Below, one piece after another: positions 35,131 through 44,887 of a DNA stretch of 64,000 nt. The number at the start of each line of letters is the position of its first letter. Position 1 is the first letter of the stretch. Below the pieces are notes generated by a model that saw nothing but the letters and a program-made list of their open reading frames with translations, was not told the DNA's origin and did not search any database. This DNA comes from JAUUSJ01 sp051880475 (GTDB taxonomy: Bacteria; Bacillota; Clostridia; Lachnospirales; Lachnospiraceae): NCBI GenBank assembly GCA_051880475.1, contig JBJEOA010000010.1, positions 1 through 64,000 of the forward strand, read 5' to 3'. Position numbers and translations under genes: made by a program.

Positions 35131-36453
35131 ATGGATTTGTTTGATTATATGAGAGAAAAGAAGATGGAAAATGAATCTCCCTTAGCAGGCAGAATGAGAC
35201 CAGAGACGTTAGAGGAAGTTGTAGGTCAACAGCATATGATTGGGAAGGGGAAACTGCTTTACCGTGCAATTAAGGCAGATAAATTAAGTTCTCTTATTTT
35301 TTATGGACCACCAGGAACAGGAAAGACAAGTTTAGCTAGAGTGATTGCAAATACAACGAGCGCTTTTTTTGTTCCAATGAACGCCACTACATCAGGGAAA
35401 AAAGAGATGGAAAAAGCGGTAGAAAATGCAAAAAATAATTTGGGAATGTATGGAAAAAAGACGATTTTATTTGTAGATGAGATTCATCGTTTTAATAAAG
35501 CACAACAAGATTATTTACTCCCTTTTGTAGAAGATGGAACAGTAATTTTGATTGGAGCTACAACAGAAAACCCTTATTTTGAAGTGAATACTGCACTATT
35601 ATCTAGGTCTAATATTTTCGAGTTAAAACCACTTAGTAAGGAAGAGATTAAATCCTTGATTGTAAGAGCAGTGTCAGACGAAAAAAAGGGAATGGGAGTT
35701 TACGGGGTAAAGATAGAGGAAGATGCCATAGAGTTCTTGGCGGATATGGCCGAGGGAGATGCGAGAAGAGCATTAAACGCAGTGGAGTTGGGTGTTTTGA
35801 CAACGGAAAAATCTGCGGATGGTATGATTCATTTTACATTAAAAATAGCGGAGGAATGTATCCAAAAAAGAGTGATACGATATGAAAAAAATGGAGATAA
35901 TCACTACGATATTATTTCTGCTTTTATAAAAAGTATGAGAGGTTCTGACCCAGATGCCGCAATTTTTTATTTGGCAAAGATGCTAAAAGCGGGAGAAAAT
36001 ATTTCTTTTATTGCGAGAAGAATTGTCATTTGTGCCTCGGAAGATGTTGGACTTGCCGATTCTAATGCCCTAGTTGTGGCGAATGCGGCGGCAGAGGCTG
36101 TGGAGCGTCTTGGAATGCCAGAAGCAAGAATTCCTCTGGCTCAGGCAGCTATTTATGTTGCTACTGCTCCAAAAAGTAATTCTGCTTATATGGCAATTAA
36201 CGAAGCAATGCAGTATGTAGAGAAAAATCATACGGGAGCAATCCCATCTTATTTGCAGGAAGCAGGATATAAGGGAGCAAAAAGCTTAAACAGAGGAATT
36301 GGATACCAATATGCTCATGATTATAAAAATCACTATGTAAAACAAATATATCTTCCAGAAGATGTGCGGGGAAAACAGTTTTATATTCCAGGAGAAATAG
36401 GAGAAGAAAAAGAAAAAATAAAGTATTTGAAAAAAATAATGGAAGAGGCTTAG
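35131..36453 (+). CDS. rarA: Replication-associated recombination protein RarA (MgsA)
   Basis: 440-residue AAA+ ATPase acting at stalled replication forks. Walker A FYGPPGTGKTS, Walker B LFVDEIHRFNKAQQD, sensor 1 GATTENP and the C-terminal tetramerisation region (RGSDPDAAIFYLAKML, IPLAQAAIYVA) are all present. The ATG at 35131 has AAGAGG close upstream and gives MDLFDYM; the in-frame ATG at 35107 overlaps the phosphatase gene. Confidence 0.93.
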   Translation: MDLFDYMREKKMENESPLAGRMRPETLEEVVGQQHMIGKGKLLYRAIKADKLSSLIFYGPPGTGKTSLARVIANTTSAFFVPMNATTSGKKEMEKAVENAKNNLGMYGKKTILFVDEIHRFNKAQQDYLLPFVEDGTVILIGATTENPYFEVNTALLSRSNIFELKPLSKEEIKSLIVRAVSDEKKGMGVYGVKIEEDAIEFLADMAEGDARRALNAVELGVLTTEKSADGMIHFTLKIAEECIQKRVIRYEKNGDNHYDIISAFIKSMRGSDPDAAIFYLAKMLKAGENISFIARRIVICASEDVGLADSNALVVANAAAEAVERLGMPEARIPLAQAAIYVATAPKSNSAYMAINEAMQYVEKNHTGAIPSYLQEAGYKGAKSLNRGIGYQYAHDYKNHYVKQIYLPEDVRGKQFYIPGEIGEEKEKIKYLKKIMEEA

Positions 36454-36524
36454 ATGACAATAAGGAGTATGGAATTTATCATTGCCTTTTTGGAGAAATG
36501 AAGTTACAATAGAAAAAGATAGAA

Positions 36525-36552
36525 ATATGTCTGCTTGTGAGGGCGGATATGT
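36525..36552 (+). promoter_or_regulatory. Leader hairpin before the SGNH gene
   Basis: Twelve contiguous pairs close a GTGA loop: ATATGTCTGCTT against GGGCGGATATGT. Five of the pairs are G-U, which pair only in plus-strand RNA. It ends about 30 bases before the start codon. Confidence 0.45.
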
Positions 36553-36581
36553 CAGTTTAAAAGAACGATGGAGATAAGAAT

Positions 36582-37373
36582 ATGGAAATGGTACAAAGAC
36601 ATTGGAAAATACTTCTCTTTTTTTGTCTTGGAGTGGCGGTTTTTACTGGAATATGTTTTACTATTTTTATAAATAAGCAAAGAGTAGAAAATGACACAGT
36701 AAAAAAGACGATAAAAAAGTTAGAAGCTTTGGCCTCAAATAAGGATAATCTAGGGGAAATAGAAAAAGAAATACAACAGACAGATGATGCGACTAGGGCG
36801 ACTCGCTCCGTGCAAGAGATGACAACTCAAGATAATATTGATGCGTTAAATGTACTATTTACTGGCTCTGTTATTGTAGGTGACTCTATTACAGAGGGAC
36901 TTACCGCCTATAATATACTAGCAAAAGATAAGGTTGTGTATAAAAGAGGGGTGAGTATAAAGGACACGCAGTCTCTTTTAGAAGTCGCAGCGGGGTTGAA
37001 TCCAGCGAATATATTTCTAGCTTTTGGTATGAACGATATAGAAACTTATCAGACTAATATAAATTCTTTTATCGAAGTTTATAAGGGAAAAATTGATTAT
37101 ATTAGACAGGTTTTGCCAAATACAACTATTTTTGTAAATAGTATACAGCCAGCTACAGACGCAGTGATAGCAAAAAGACCAGATTTTTCTAGAGTGCCAC
37201 AGTATAATGAGGCTCTTTTTAGGATGTGTGAGGAGCTTTCTATTACATATATTGATAATCAGTATATTTTGAAAGAGCATCCAGAATTTTATGCGAAGGA
37301 CGGAATTCATGTATCGTCTACCTATTATCCAATTTGGCTAGAAAATATGGCAGAAAAGGCAGGAATGAAATAA
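36582..37373 (+). CDS. Membrane-anchored SGNH/GDSL hydrolase
   Basis: 263 residues. One N-terminal transmembrane anchor (ILLFFCLGVAVFTGICFTIF) is followed by an extracellular SGNH domain: catalytic Ser in VGDSITEGL, the Asn block FGMNDIE and the DxxH triad DGIH. Such enzymes are esterases that often add or remove acetyl groups on glycans. Its stop overlaps the next ATG (TAATG). With the DUF4358, MBOAT and DHHW genes it forms an O-acetylation-type module. Confidence 0.85.
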   Translation: MEMVQRHWKILLFFCLGVAVFTGICFTIFINKQRVENDTVKKTIKKLEALASNKDNLGEIEKEIQQTDDATRATRSVQEMTTQDNIDALNVLFTGSVIVGDSITEGLTAYNILAKDKVVYKRGVSIKDTQSLLEVAAGLNPANIFLAFGMNDIETYQTNINSFIEVYKGKIDYIRQVLPNTTIFVNSIQPATDAVIAKRPDFSRVPQYNEALFRMCEELSITYIDNQYILKEHPEFYAKDGIHVSSTYYPIWLENMAEKAGMK

Positions 37374-37852
37374 TGGATCGAATGATGACGATATTAAAAA
37401 TTTTGATGCTTTGTTTTTTATTTGGATTTTTGTTTTATTTAAATACAAAAGATAATACTGCAGATAAACCTATAAGTGAAATTTCAAAGCAGTTAGAAAA
37501 AGGAAAAGAGGTAAATACTTTAGTAAAGGGAGATGCCAATTCGCTAAAGCGCTATTATAATCTCAATGCAAATGACTATGATGGTTTTTTATTATGGACT
37601 TCAGAAAATCCTATGGATGTAGATGAGATGATAGTAATAAAGGCAAAATCAGATGAGCAAGTGGATTCCCTAGAAGAGAGTATAGAGACGAGGATAAAAA
37701 CGCAGAGACAAAATTTTGAAGGATATGGAGCAGAGCAGACTGCTTTACTCGAGGAGAGTATTGTAGATATAAAGGGAAAATATATATTTTTCGCTGTTTC
37801 TCAAAATGCGTCTTCTTGGGAAAAGATATTTTTAGAAAGCATAAAACGTTGA
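37373..37852 (+). CDS. DUF4358 membrane protein
   Basis: 159 residues with a single N-terminal transmembrane segment (ILKILMLCFLFGFLFYL) and an extracellular domain with LKRYYNLNANDYDGFLLW and ENPMDVDEMIVIKAKS, the conserved DUF4358 core. Function unknown, but the family regularly sits beside MBOAT and DHHW genes in Clostridia. Translationally coupled to the SGNH gene. Confidence 0.8.
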   Translation: MDRMMTILKILMLCFLFGFLFYLNTKDNTADKPISEISKQLEKGKEVNTLVKGDANSLKRYYNLNANDYDGFLLWTSENPMDVDEMIVIKAKSDEQVDSLEESIETRIKTQRQNFEGYGAEQTALLEESIVDIKGKYIFFAVSQNASSWEKIFLESIKR

Positions 37853-37873
37853 GAATGGAATAAGAGGTAGAAC

Positions 37874-39265
37874 ATGATATTTAGTAGTATATATTTTATA
37901 TTTATATTTTTGCCAATTGTGTTTTTGGTGTATTTTTTGGTTCCGCCAATATTTAAAAATATAGTGCTTTTTATTTCAAGTATTTTCTTTTATGCTTGGG
38001 GAGAACCTATTTATATTATATTAATGCTTTTTAGTATAGTATTTAATTTCATGATGGGGATAGATATTGACAGTCATAGAGGGAATATGCACTATCAGAA
38101 ATTAAATTTGATTTTTACAATTATAGTAGATTTATTTATTTTAGGATTTTTTAAATATTATGGTTTTTTAGTAGATACGATAAATCAATTAATACATACG
38201 AATATTTCGTATAAACAATTATCCCTACCGATAGGCATTTCTTTTTATACTTTTCAGACTCTATCTTATGTGATTGATGTGTATCGGGGAAAAGTAAAAG
38301 CACAGAGAAATATTATTAATTTTGGACTTTATGTTAGTATGTTTCCGCAGTTGATTGCAGGACCAATTGTGAGATATATTGATATAGAAAAGCAATTAAT
38401 AAATAGAAAAATAACGGTTGTGACAATTGGGCAGGGAATGGAGTATTTTATAAAAGGTATGTCCAAGAAGGTTTTGCTTGCTAATAATATTGGTGCACTG
38501 GCAACGGAGATAAGTTCTCTATCTGCAAGTAATACGTCAAGCCTTACGGCAATTCTTGGGGTAATTGCGTATAGTATGCAGATTTATTTTGATTTTAGTG
38601 GATATTCTGATATGGCGATTGGACTTGGAAAAATGTTTGGATTTACTTTTATGAAAAATTTTGACTATCCGTATACGTCAAAGAGTATTACAGAATTTTG
38701 GAGAAGATGGCATATTTCTCTTGGAACTTGGTTCAGGGAGTATGTATATATTCCGCTTGGAGGAAATCGAGTAGGAGTCAAAAAACATATTCGCAATATT
38801 TTTATTGTTTGGTTTGCCACGGGACTTTGGCATGGAGCTAGCTGGAACTTTGTTTTGTGGGGGTTGTTTTTTGGAGTATTGCTTCTTATTGAGAAATATT
38901 TTTTCTTAGAAAAGCTTAAAAATCTGCCCTCTATTGTGGCACATATTTATACATTAGTCTGCGTAAATATTAGTTGGATTTTCTTTGAAAATACCTCTCT
39001 AAGACAGATTGGTCATGTATTTAAGATGATTTTTGGAATGGGAAACGGGCTGATTGATATGAGAACATTATATTATATAAAGACAAATCTATTATTATTT
39101 ATGATATGTTTTTTATGCTGTAGTCCGTTTTTATATCAAATTTTTAAGAAAATTGCATTGAAAAATAGATATATAGGATTGGTAATCAATATAGCTCTAT
39201 TTATTATTAGCTGTGCGTACTTAGTGTATGATACTTATAATCCATTTTTGTATTTCCGATTCTAG
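37874..39265 (+). CDS. MBOAT O-acyltransferase (AlgI/PatA-like)
   Basis: 463-residue polytopic membrane protein. The conserved MBOAT stretch includes FGFTFMKNFDYPY, ITEFWRRWHISLGTWFREYV, VWFATGLWHGASWNF with the catalytic His. Such proteins move acetyl groups across the membrane for transfer to exopolysaccharide, alginate or peptidoglycan by partner SGNH/AlgX-type proteins, both of which are adjacent. About ten hydrophobic segments. AAGAGGTAG precedes the ATG. Confidence 0.9.
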   Translation: MIFSSIYFIFIFLPIVFLVYFLVPPIFKNIVLFISSIFFYAWGEPIYIILMLFSIVFNFMMGIDIDSHRGNMHYQKLNLIFTIIVDLFILGFFKYYGFLVDTINQLIHTNISYKQLSLPIGISFYTFQTLSYVIDVYRGKVKAQRNIINFGLYVSMFPQLIAGPIVRYIDIEKQLINRKITVVTIGQGMEYFIKGMSKKVLLANNIGALATEISSLSASNTSSLTAILGVIAYSMQIYFDFSGYSDMAIGLGKMFGFTFMKNFDYPYTSKSITEFWRRWHISLGTWFREYVYIPLGGNRVGVKKHIRNIFIVWFATGLWHGASWNFVLWGLFFGVLLLIEKYFFLEKLKNLPSIVAHIYTLVCVNISWIFFENTSLRQIGHVFKMIFGMGNGLIDMRTLYYIKTNLLLFMICFLCCSPFLYQIFKKIALKNRYIGLVINIALFIISCAYLVYDTYNPFLYFRF

Positions 39266-39289
39266 GAAAAGAAAGAGAAGGAAAAGATT

Positions 39290-40441
39290 ATGAAAAAGAA
39301 GAAAAAGTCTCTCTTATTTTTCAGAGATATGGCAATTGTATTTGTCTTAATTATTTTTATACTTACAATTTTAAATCTCATAAAAAAGGATCAAAGTTTT
39401 TCAGAATCGGAGAATCGTATGTTGGCGGAGAAACCGAAATTTTCGATTGAGAGATTAATTCAGGGAAAATATACAGATAGGTTTGAGACGTATATAAATG
39501 ATCAATTTATTTTTAGAGATTTATTTGTAAAGATAAAGACGACAACCGATTATCTTCTTGGAAAGAGGGAAAATAATCATGTATTTTTAGGAAGAAAAGG
39601 ATATTTAATTGAGGATTTTACAGAGCCAAACCAAGAAAATACGAAGGCAAATGCAGAGGCTATTTCCTCTTTTGCAAAGGAATACGGGGGAATAAAACAG
39701 TATATGCTTCTTTCACCGACAGCAATTTCTGTTTTAGAAGATTATTTACCTCTTTTTGCAAAGGGAAATGACCAAAGAAAAGCGATTACAGAATTTCAAA
39801 CCTTATTAGAGGAAACACCGATAATAATGATAGATGTCGAAGAAGATTTGATTGCGAATAAAGAAAAAGGAGTCTTTTATAAGACAGATCATCACTGGAC
39901 AACTTTTGGGGCTTATATGGCATTTGAGAAAGCTGCCAAGATTATGGATTTGCCGGCGGAAAATATATTTTATGAGTCAAATATAGTGACATATGATTTT
40001 CAAGGAACGTTATCTGCCAAAAGTGGATTTCGAACAGGTGAAAAAGAAAAGATGGAGGTATATTTACCAAAGTCAGGAGGAGTATCTTACGTAGTAAATT
40101 ATGTGGAGGAACAAGAAAAGACAACAACCTTATATGATATAACAAAATTAGAGGTTAGAGATAAATATGCGATGTTTTTGGGTGGAAATCACTCTCAGAT
40201 TAAAATTCGAACGACCGCAGAAAGTGGAGAGCGTTTGCTTATCTTTAAAGACTCTTACGCAAATAGTTTTGTGCAGTTTTTATTGCCATATTATAGGGAG
40301 ATTGTGATAGTAGATCCAAGATATTATTATGAAGATATTAGGGAATTAATAAAGGAAGAAAAAATCAGTCAAATTTTATACTTATATAATGCAAATACAT
40401 TTTTTGAGGATAACACTCTTAGAACCGTAATTGCATCCTAA
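39290..40441 (+). CDS. DHHW family protein (AlgX/AlgJ-like acetyltransferase partner)
   Basis: 383 residues with an N-terminal transmembrane anchor and an extracellular SGNH-like domain. The family tetrad appears as KTDHHWT, with SESENRMLAEKPKFS near the start and FKDSYANSF near the end supplying the putative catalytic Ser. It probably completes O-acetylation of a cell-envelope polymer with the MBOAT protein. AGAAGGAAAAG precedes the start. Confidence 0.85.
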   Translation: MKKKKKSLLFFRDMAIVFVLIIFILTILNLIKKDQSFSESENRMLAEKPKFSIERLIQGKYTDRFETYINDQFIFRDLFVKIKTTTDYLLGKRENNHVFLGRKGYLIEDFTEPNQENTKANAEAISSFAKEYGGIKQYMLLSPTAISVLEDYLPLFAKGNDQRKAITEFQTLLEETPIIMIDVEEDLIANKEKGVFYKTDHHWTTFGAYMAFEKAAKIMDLPAENIFYESNIVTYDFQGTLSAKSGFRTGEKEKMEVYLPKSGGVSYVVNYVEEQEKTTTLYDITKLEVRDKYAMFLGGNHSQIKIRTTAESGERLLIFKDSYANSFVQFLLPYYREIVIVDPRYYYEDIRELIKEEKISQILYLYNANTFFEDNTLRTVIAS

Positions 40442-40483
40442 AATTAGGAATAGTCTATGGGAAATGAGAAAGGATAGTTAAAA

Positions 40484-43186
40484 ATGAAAAAGGAACCAAA
40501 AGAGAATTCATCTTGGATGAGGAAATTACTAGATTTTTTAGAAGATGATGGGGAGAGTTCTAAAACGACAAAAGAGGATGAAGAGATAGAATATAAGGAG
40601 ATAGAGCATGAGAAGATAGAGCCAAAGTCTTCTAAGAGGAAAACAGTCAAAAAGAGAGGGAAAAGAGCTAGGACTACCTCAAGTACAAAAAGGAGAGGTT
40701 CCTCAAGAGAAAGAGTTGGAAGAAAGAAAAAGGCCAAAGATGGAGGAGAATTTTTTGTTATAGTATTCCGGATTCTTGTAGCGATTATATTTTTTAGTAT
40801 CGCTGCTTTTGGGATTTCGTTTATTATTAGTCCGAGAGAAAAACCAGAAGAAACATTGGAAAGATATGTTAATCACCTTAATAAAAAAGAGTATGAGCAA
40901 ATGTATGAAATGCTTGACAATGAGGCGAAGCAAACCTTCGATAAGGAAACATTTGTCAATCGAAATAAAAGAATTTATAAGGGAATTGATGCGACAAATA
41001 TAAAGATTGATGTAAAAGAGGTAGAAAGAAAAGAGGACGGAGATAGAATCGTAAAGTATCGTATGTCTTTAGATACTTTAGCGGGAAAAATACAATTTGA
41101 AAATGCGATCACTCTAAGAAAGGGAGAAGAGAGAGATTTTGATATTGTTTGGAATAATAGTATGATTTTTCCAGATTTAACAAAAGAAGACAAAGTTCAT
41201 GTATCTACAGAGCCAGCAAAGAGAGGAAATATTTTAGACCGAAATGATGTTGTCTTAGCGAAAGAAGTGACAAGATATAAAGTTATTTTAGATAAATCAA
41301 AATTGAGCGAGAGTGAAAAGGAATCTACAATTTATACTATTTCTAGTATTATAGGAAAAGAAAGCAGTGTAATAAGACAAAAGATAGAAAATGCGGATGA
41401 TGATGCAGAAGTCACTATTGTAAAATTGAGCGAGGACAAAGTGACGGCGAGAAGTCTATTAGAGGATATTTCTTGTATTACAATAAAAGAAATCTCTGAG
41501 AGAGTATATCCATATGGAAAATATGCAGCACATGTTATTGGATATATCCAAAAGATTACAGCTGAAGAGAGAGAAAAGCATCAGGGAGAGGGATATTCAA
41601 GTGAGAGCTATATCGGAAAACGAGGAGTGGAGAGATTATTTGAGTCTAAAATTCGAGCTAAAGATGGTCATACGATTGAAATTTTGGATTCTAATGGAAA
41701 TATAAAATCTCAGGTGGCAAAGCGTGAGAAGGAAGATGGAAAGGATATAAAACTTACTATTGATATTTCCACCCAGGTAAATGCTTTCTTGCAGTTCCAA
41801 AATGATAAAAGTTGTACAGTTGCGATTAACCCTCACACGGGAGAAGTATTAGCTCTTGCAAGTACACCGACTTATAATACGAATAAATTTATTACAGGAT
41901 TTACGGAAGAAGAGTGGAAAGAACTAGATGAGGCAGAGGAAAATCCACTTTATAGTCGTTATCAATCTGTGTACTGTCCAGGTTCTTCTTTTAAGCCAAT
42001 TACAGCAGCAATTGGTTTAGATACAGGAGCTTTTACAGCGGATGAAAATTTTGGATATACAGGTACTTCATGGCAAAAGGATGCAAGCTGGGGAAAACGC
42101 ACAATTACAACATTACATGATTATGGCTCTGAGGTTATTTTAAAAAATGCCTTAATTTATTCAGATAATATTTATTTTGCGAGAGCTGCCCTAAAAATCG
42201 GGGGCGATAAGTTTTTGGAAAAATTAAAAGAAATAGGTTTTTATAAGCCACTAGATTTTGATTTTTCTTTGGAAGCTTCTGTTGCGACAGAGGAAGAAGA
42301 TGGAAATTTAAATGCAGAACAGCAACTTGCAGATACTGGATATGGTCAGGCACAAGTATTAGTAAATCCAGTTCATATGGCATCTATTTATAGTGCATTT
42401 TTGAATGAAGGAAGTATGATAAGACCGTATTTAGAGTATAAGGAGGATAAAACTCCTACTTATGCAGTGGAAAATGCGTTTACAGCTGAGACGGCTCAGA
42501 TTTTAAAGGAAGATTTGATTCAAGTAGTACAAAATGTAAATGGAACTGGACATGGTGCAAAGATATATGGAAAGACAGTAGGAGGAAAAACTGGTACTGC
42601 AGAGCTTAAGATGACACAAGAAGATGAGACTGGAACAGAGCTTGGATGGTTTAACGCTTTTTCCCTCGACCCTTATGGAGACGGCTCAAATGATATTTTA
42701 GTTATCTCTATGGTAGAGGACGTAAAAGGTAGAGGAGGAAGTGGATATGTTGTTCCTCGTGTGAGAAATATTTTGGCAAATTATGGAACGAATGTTGCTA
42801 GATATGCGAATATATATGAGAGTGAGGAGGACGAGGAGAAGTCGGAATGGGGCTCTATAAGCTCAACGGTTTATTCTTATAGAAGAACGACGACAGCAGC
42901 GACACAAAGCACAACAACGACCTCTATCGCAAGCACTTCAAGTGCAACAACAACGACCTCAAGTAGCTATGGAACAAGTTCTGACACTAGAACAAGTACC
43001 TCAACGAATAATAGTAGTTCAAGCAGCATGGCAAGTACTTTCACAAACAGCAGTAGTTCAACTGCCTCGATGGGCACGACAAGCACTTATAAAGGTGAAA
43101 CGGCAAGTACTGCTTCTAGTGCAGGGGAACATCATAGCGGAACACATTCAAAAGAAAATTATTATGAAGATTATACGTTTGAGTAA
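40484..43186 (+). CDS. Class B penicillin-binding protein with MecA-like N-domain and Ser/Thr tail
   Basis: 900-residue peptidoglycan transpeptidase. A Lys/Arg-rich cytoplasmic N-terminus (residues 1-85) precedes a transmembrane segment (88-112), an NTF2-like MecA_N domain (118-235), a dimerisation domain and the transpeptidase. Active-site motifs are SSFK near 500, SDN near 558 and KTG near 700. Residues 790-900 are a low-complexity Ser/Thr tail that is not part of the enzyme and may be a glycosylated wall-spanning stretch. The MecA-like domain occurs in low-affinity PBPs, but resistance cannot be inferred from this. Confidence 0.9.
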   Translation: MKKEPKENSSWMRKLLDFLEDDGESSKTTKEDEEIEYKEIEHEKIEPKSSKRKTVKKRGKRARTTSSTKRRGSSRERVGRKKKAKDGGEFFVIVFRILVAIIFFSIAAFGISFIISPREKPEETLERYVNHLNKKEYEQMYEMLDNEAKQTFDKETFVNRNKRIYKGIDATNIKIDVKEVERKEDGDRIVKYRMSLDTLAGKIQFENAITLRKGEERDFDIVWNNSMIFPDLTKEDKVHVSTEPAKRGNILDRNDVVLAKEVTRYKVILDKSKLSESEKESTIYTISSIIGKESSVIRQKIENADDDAEVTIVKLSEDKVTARSLLEDISCITIKEISERVYPYGKYAAHVIGYIQKITAEEREKHQGEGYSSESYIGKRGVERLFESKIRAKDGHTIEILDSNGNIKSQVAKREKEDGKDIKLTIDISTQVNAFLQFQNDKSCTVAINPHTGEVLALASTPTYNTNKFITGFTEEEWKELDEAEENPLYSRYQSVYCPGSSFKPITAAIGLDTGAFTADENFGYTGTSWQKDASWGKRTITTLHDYGSEVILKNALIYSDNIYFARAALKIGGDKFLEKLKEIGFYKPLDFDFSLEASVATEEEDGNLNAEQQLADTGYGQAQVLVNPVHMASIYSAFLNEGSMIRPYLEYKEDKTPTYAVENAFTAETAQILKEDLIQVVQNVNGTGHGAKIYGKTVGGKTGTAELKMTQEDETGTELGWFNAFSLDPYGDGSNDILVISMVEDVKGRGGSGYVVPRVRNILANYGTNVARYANIYESEEDEEKSEWGSISSTVYSYRRTTTAATQSTTTTSIASTSSATTTTSSSYGTSSDTRTSTSTNNSSSSSMASTFTNSSSSTASMGTTSTYKGETASTASSAGEHHSGTHSKENYYEDYTFE

Positions 43187-43212
43187 GAAATTAGATGGGA
43201 CGTTGTCCGAGT

Positions 43213-43266
43213 AAGATTTTACGAAAAAATAGATCATTGCAAAGTTTGCAATGGTCTATTTTTTTT
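43213..43266. terminator. Bidirectional terminator between the PBP and M18 genes
   Basis: AAAAAATAGATCATTGCAAA (43224) pairs with TTTGCAATGGTCTATTTTTT (43245). Poly-A and poly-T flanks let it act on both convergent genes. Confidence 0.85.
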
Positions 43267-43279
43267 AAATGTTTTTCAA

Positions 43280-44659
43280 TTATCCTTGCAAGAAAGCTTG
43301 ATAAGCCTTTTTCGCCTCATAAATATCTGCTTTACTTGTCACTTCCCAAGGGGCGTGCATACTAAGAACAGCAACGCCGCTATCAATAACATCCATGCCG
43401 TAAAGAGCAGAAATATAAGCAATTGTTCCACCTCCGCCTGCATCTACTTTTCCAAGTTCAGATGTTTGGAAGGAAACCTTATGTCGGTCAAAAATTTCTC
43501 TAAGTTTAGCAATATACTCTGCATTTGCGTCATTTGAACCGGATTTGCCTCTAGAGCCAGTATATTTATTAAGTACAATTCCTTTTCCAAAATATGCACA
43601 ATTATTTGTCTCAAAGACATCGGCATACTGTGGGTCATATGCGGCACTTACATCGGAAGAGAGCATACTAGAGTTTTTAAGAGTTCTTCTTAATTTTAAT
43701 TCGGAATATTCTCCCATCATATCTAATAATTCAGCCACTGTATTTTCAAAAAATCTTGACTGCATTCCTGTAGCCCCAACACTTCCGATTTCTTCTTTAT
43801 CTACTAAGAGACAACATGCTGTCTGCTCCACTTCCCCTACTTCCATCATAGCGAGGAAAGAAGTATAGGAACAAACTCTATCGTCTTGTCCGTATCCCAG
43901 AATCATACTGCGGTCTAATCCACAATCTCTGGCTTTTCCAGCTGGGACAACCTCAATTTCAGCTGAGATAAAATCATCTTCTTCAATACCGTATTTTTCA
44001 CCTAAAAGTCTTATAATATTGGCTTTTACTTTTTCTTTTTCCACATCTGCGGTGGAAGGGCGACTTCCAATTAATACATCTAATGCCTCTCCCTCTATTA
44101 CAATATTTGCCTTTTTCTCAAGTTGTTTAGAGGCTAAGTGGATAAGTAAGTCAGTAACGCATACAACAGGATCGTCTTCGTCCTCACCTATGACAACTTT
44201 AATAAGAGAGCCGTCTTTTTTTGCCACTACTCCATGAAGAGCAAGCGGAATGGTAACCCACTGATATTTTTTAATTCCACCATAGTAATGTGTGTCTAAA
44301 TATGCCAATTCTGTATTTTCATAGAGAGGATTTTGTTTTAAGTCCAATCTAGGAGAATCGATATGTGCTCCTAAAATACGCATTCCTTCCTCTATCGGTT
44401 TTTTTCCAATTTGGAAAAGAGCGATGCTTTTGTTCATGCATATCTCATATACCTTATCTCCAGATTTTAATGATTGATTGTTTTCTCTATAATAAGAGAG
44501 AGGACGATAACCTGCTTTATTGGCTTCTTCTACAATACGATCTACGCATTCTCGCTCTGTTTTTCCGTTATCTAGAAATAGTCGATAAGAGGAAGCTATT
44601 TTTTCTAATTCTTTTTCTTGTGCTTCATTATAGTGAAGCCATGTGTTTTCTTTGTTCAT
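43280..44659 (-). CDS. M18 family aminopeptidase
   Basis: 459-residue metallo-aminopeptidase that removes N-terminal residues, typically acidic or neutral, in the cytoplasm. Metal-site motifs are AHIDSPR, the VDKEEIGS catalytic Glu pair, SSDVSAAYDP and the C-terminal SMHAPWE. AGAAGGAGAAG precedes the ATG on the minus strand. It is a single gene convergent with the PBP. Confidence 0.93.
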   Translation of the reverse strand: MNKENTWLHYNEAQEKELEKIASSYRLFLDNGKTERECVDRIVEEANKAGYRPLSYYRENNQSLKSGDKVYEICMNKSIALFQIGKKPIEEGMRILGAHIDSPRLDLKQNPLYENTELAYLDTHYYGGIKKYQWVTIPLALHGVVAKKDGSLIKVVIGEDEDDPVVCVTDLLIHLASKQLEKKANIVIEGEALDVLIGSRPSTADVEKEKVKANIIRLLGEKYGIEEDDFISAEIEVVPAGKARDCGLDRSMILGYGQDDRVCSYTSFLAMMEVGEVEQTACCLLVDKEEIGSVGATGMQSRFFENTVAELLDMMGEYSELKLRRTLKNSSMLSSDVSAAYDPQYADVFETNNCAYFGKGIVLNKYTGSRGKSGSNDANAEYIAKLREIFDRHKVSFQTSELGKVDAGGGGTIAYISALYGMDVIDSGVAVLSMHAPWEVTSKADIYEAKKAYQAFLQG

Positions 44660-44767
44660 ATGAAACTTCTCCTTCTAACATAATTTTCCAAAAGATATTA
44701 TAACATATTTTTGTCTATTATGCTATATTTTATACCGTATATTTTATGTAAAAGACAAAAAGAACCA

Positions 44768-44796
44768 TTGTTTAAGAAGTTCAAAAATAGTATACT
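44768..44796 (+). promoter_or_regulatory. Promoter of the EFR1 gene
   Basis: TTGTTT (44768-44773), 17 bases, TATACT (44791-44796). A 9-bp hairpin AAAATCTCC / GGAGATTTT (44819-44856) lies between it and the gene and could attenuate transcription. Confidence 0.5.
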
Positions 44797-44887
44797 AAAT
44801 TTATAAAAAATGTGCGGAAAAATCTCCAATGATTTCCTTTTCAGATAGGAGATTTTAATCAATGTTTTAGAGAAAGGACTGTGTTTT

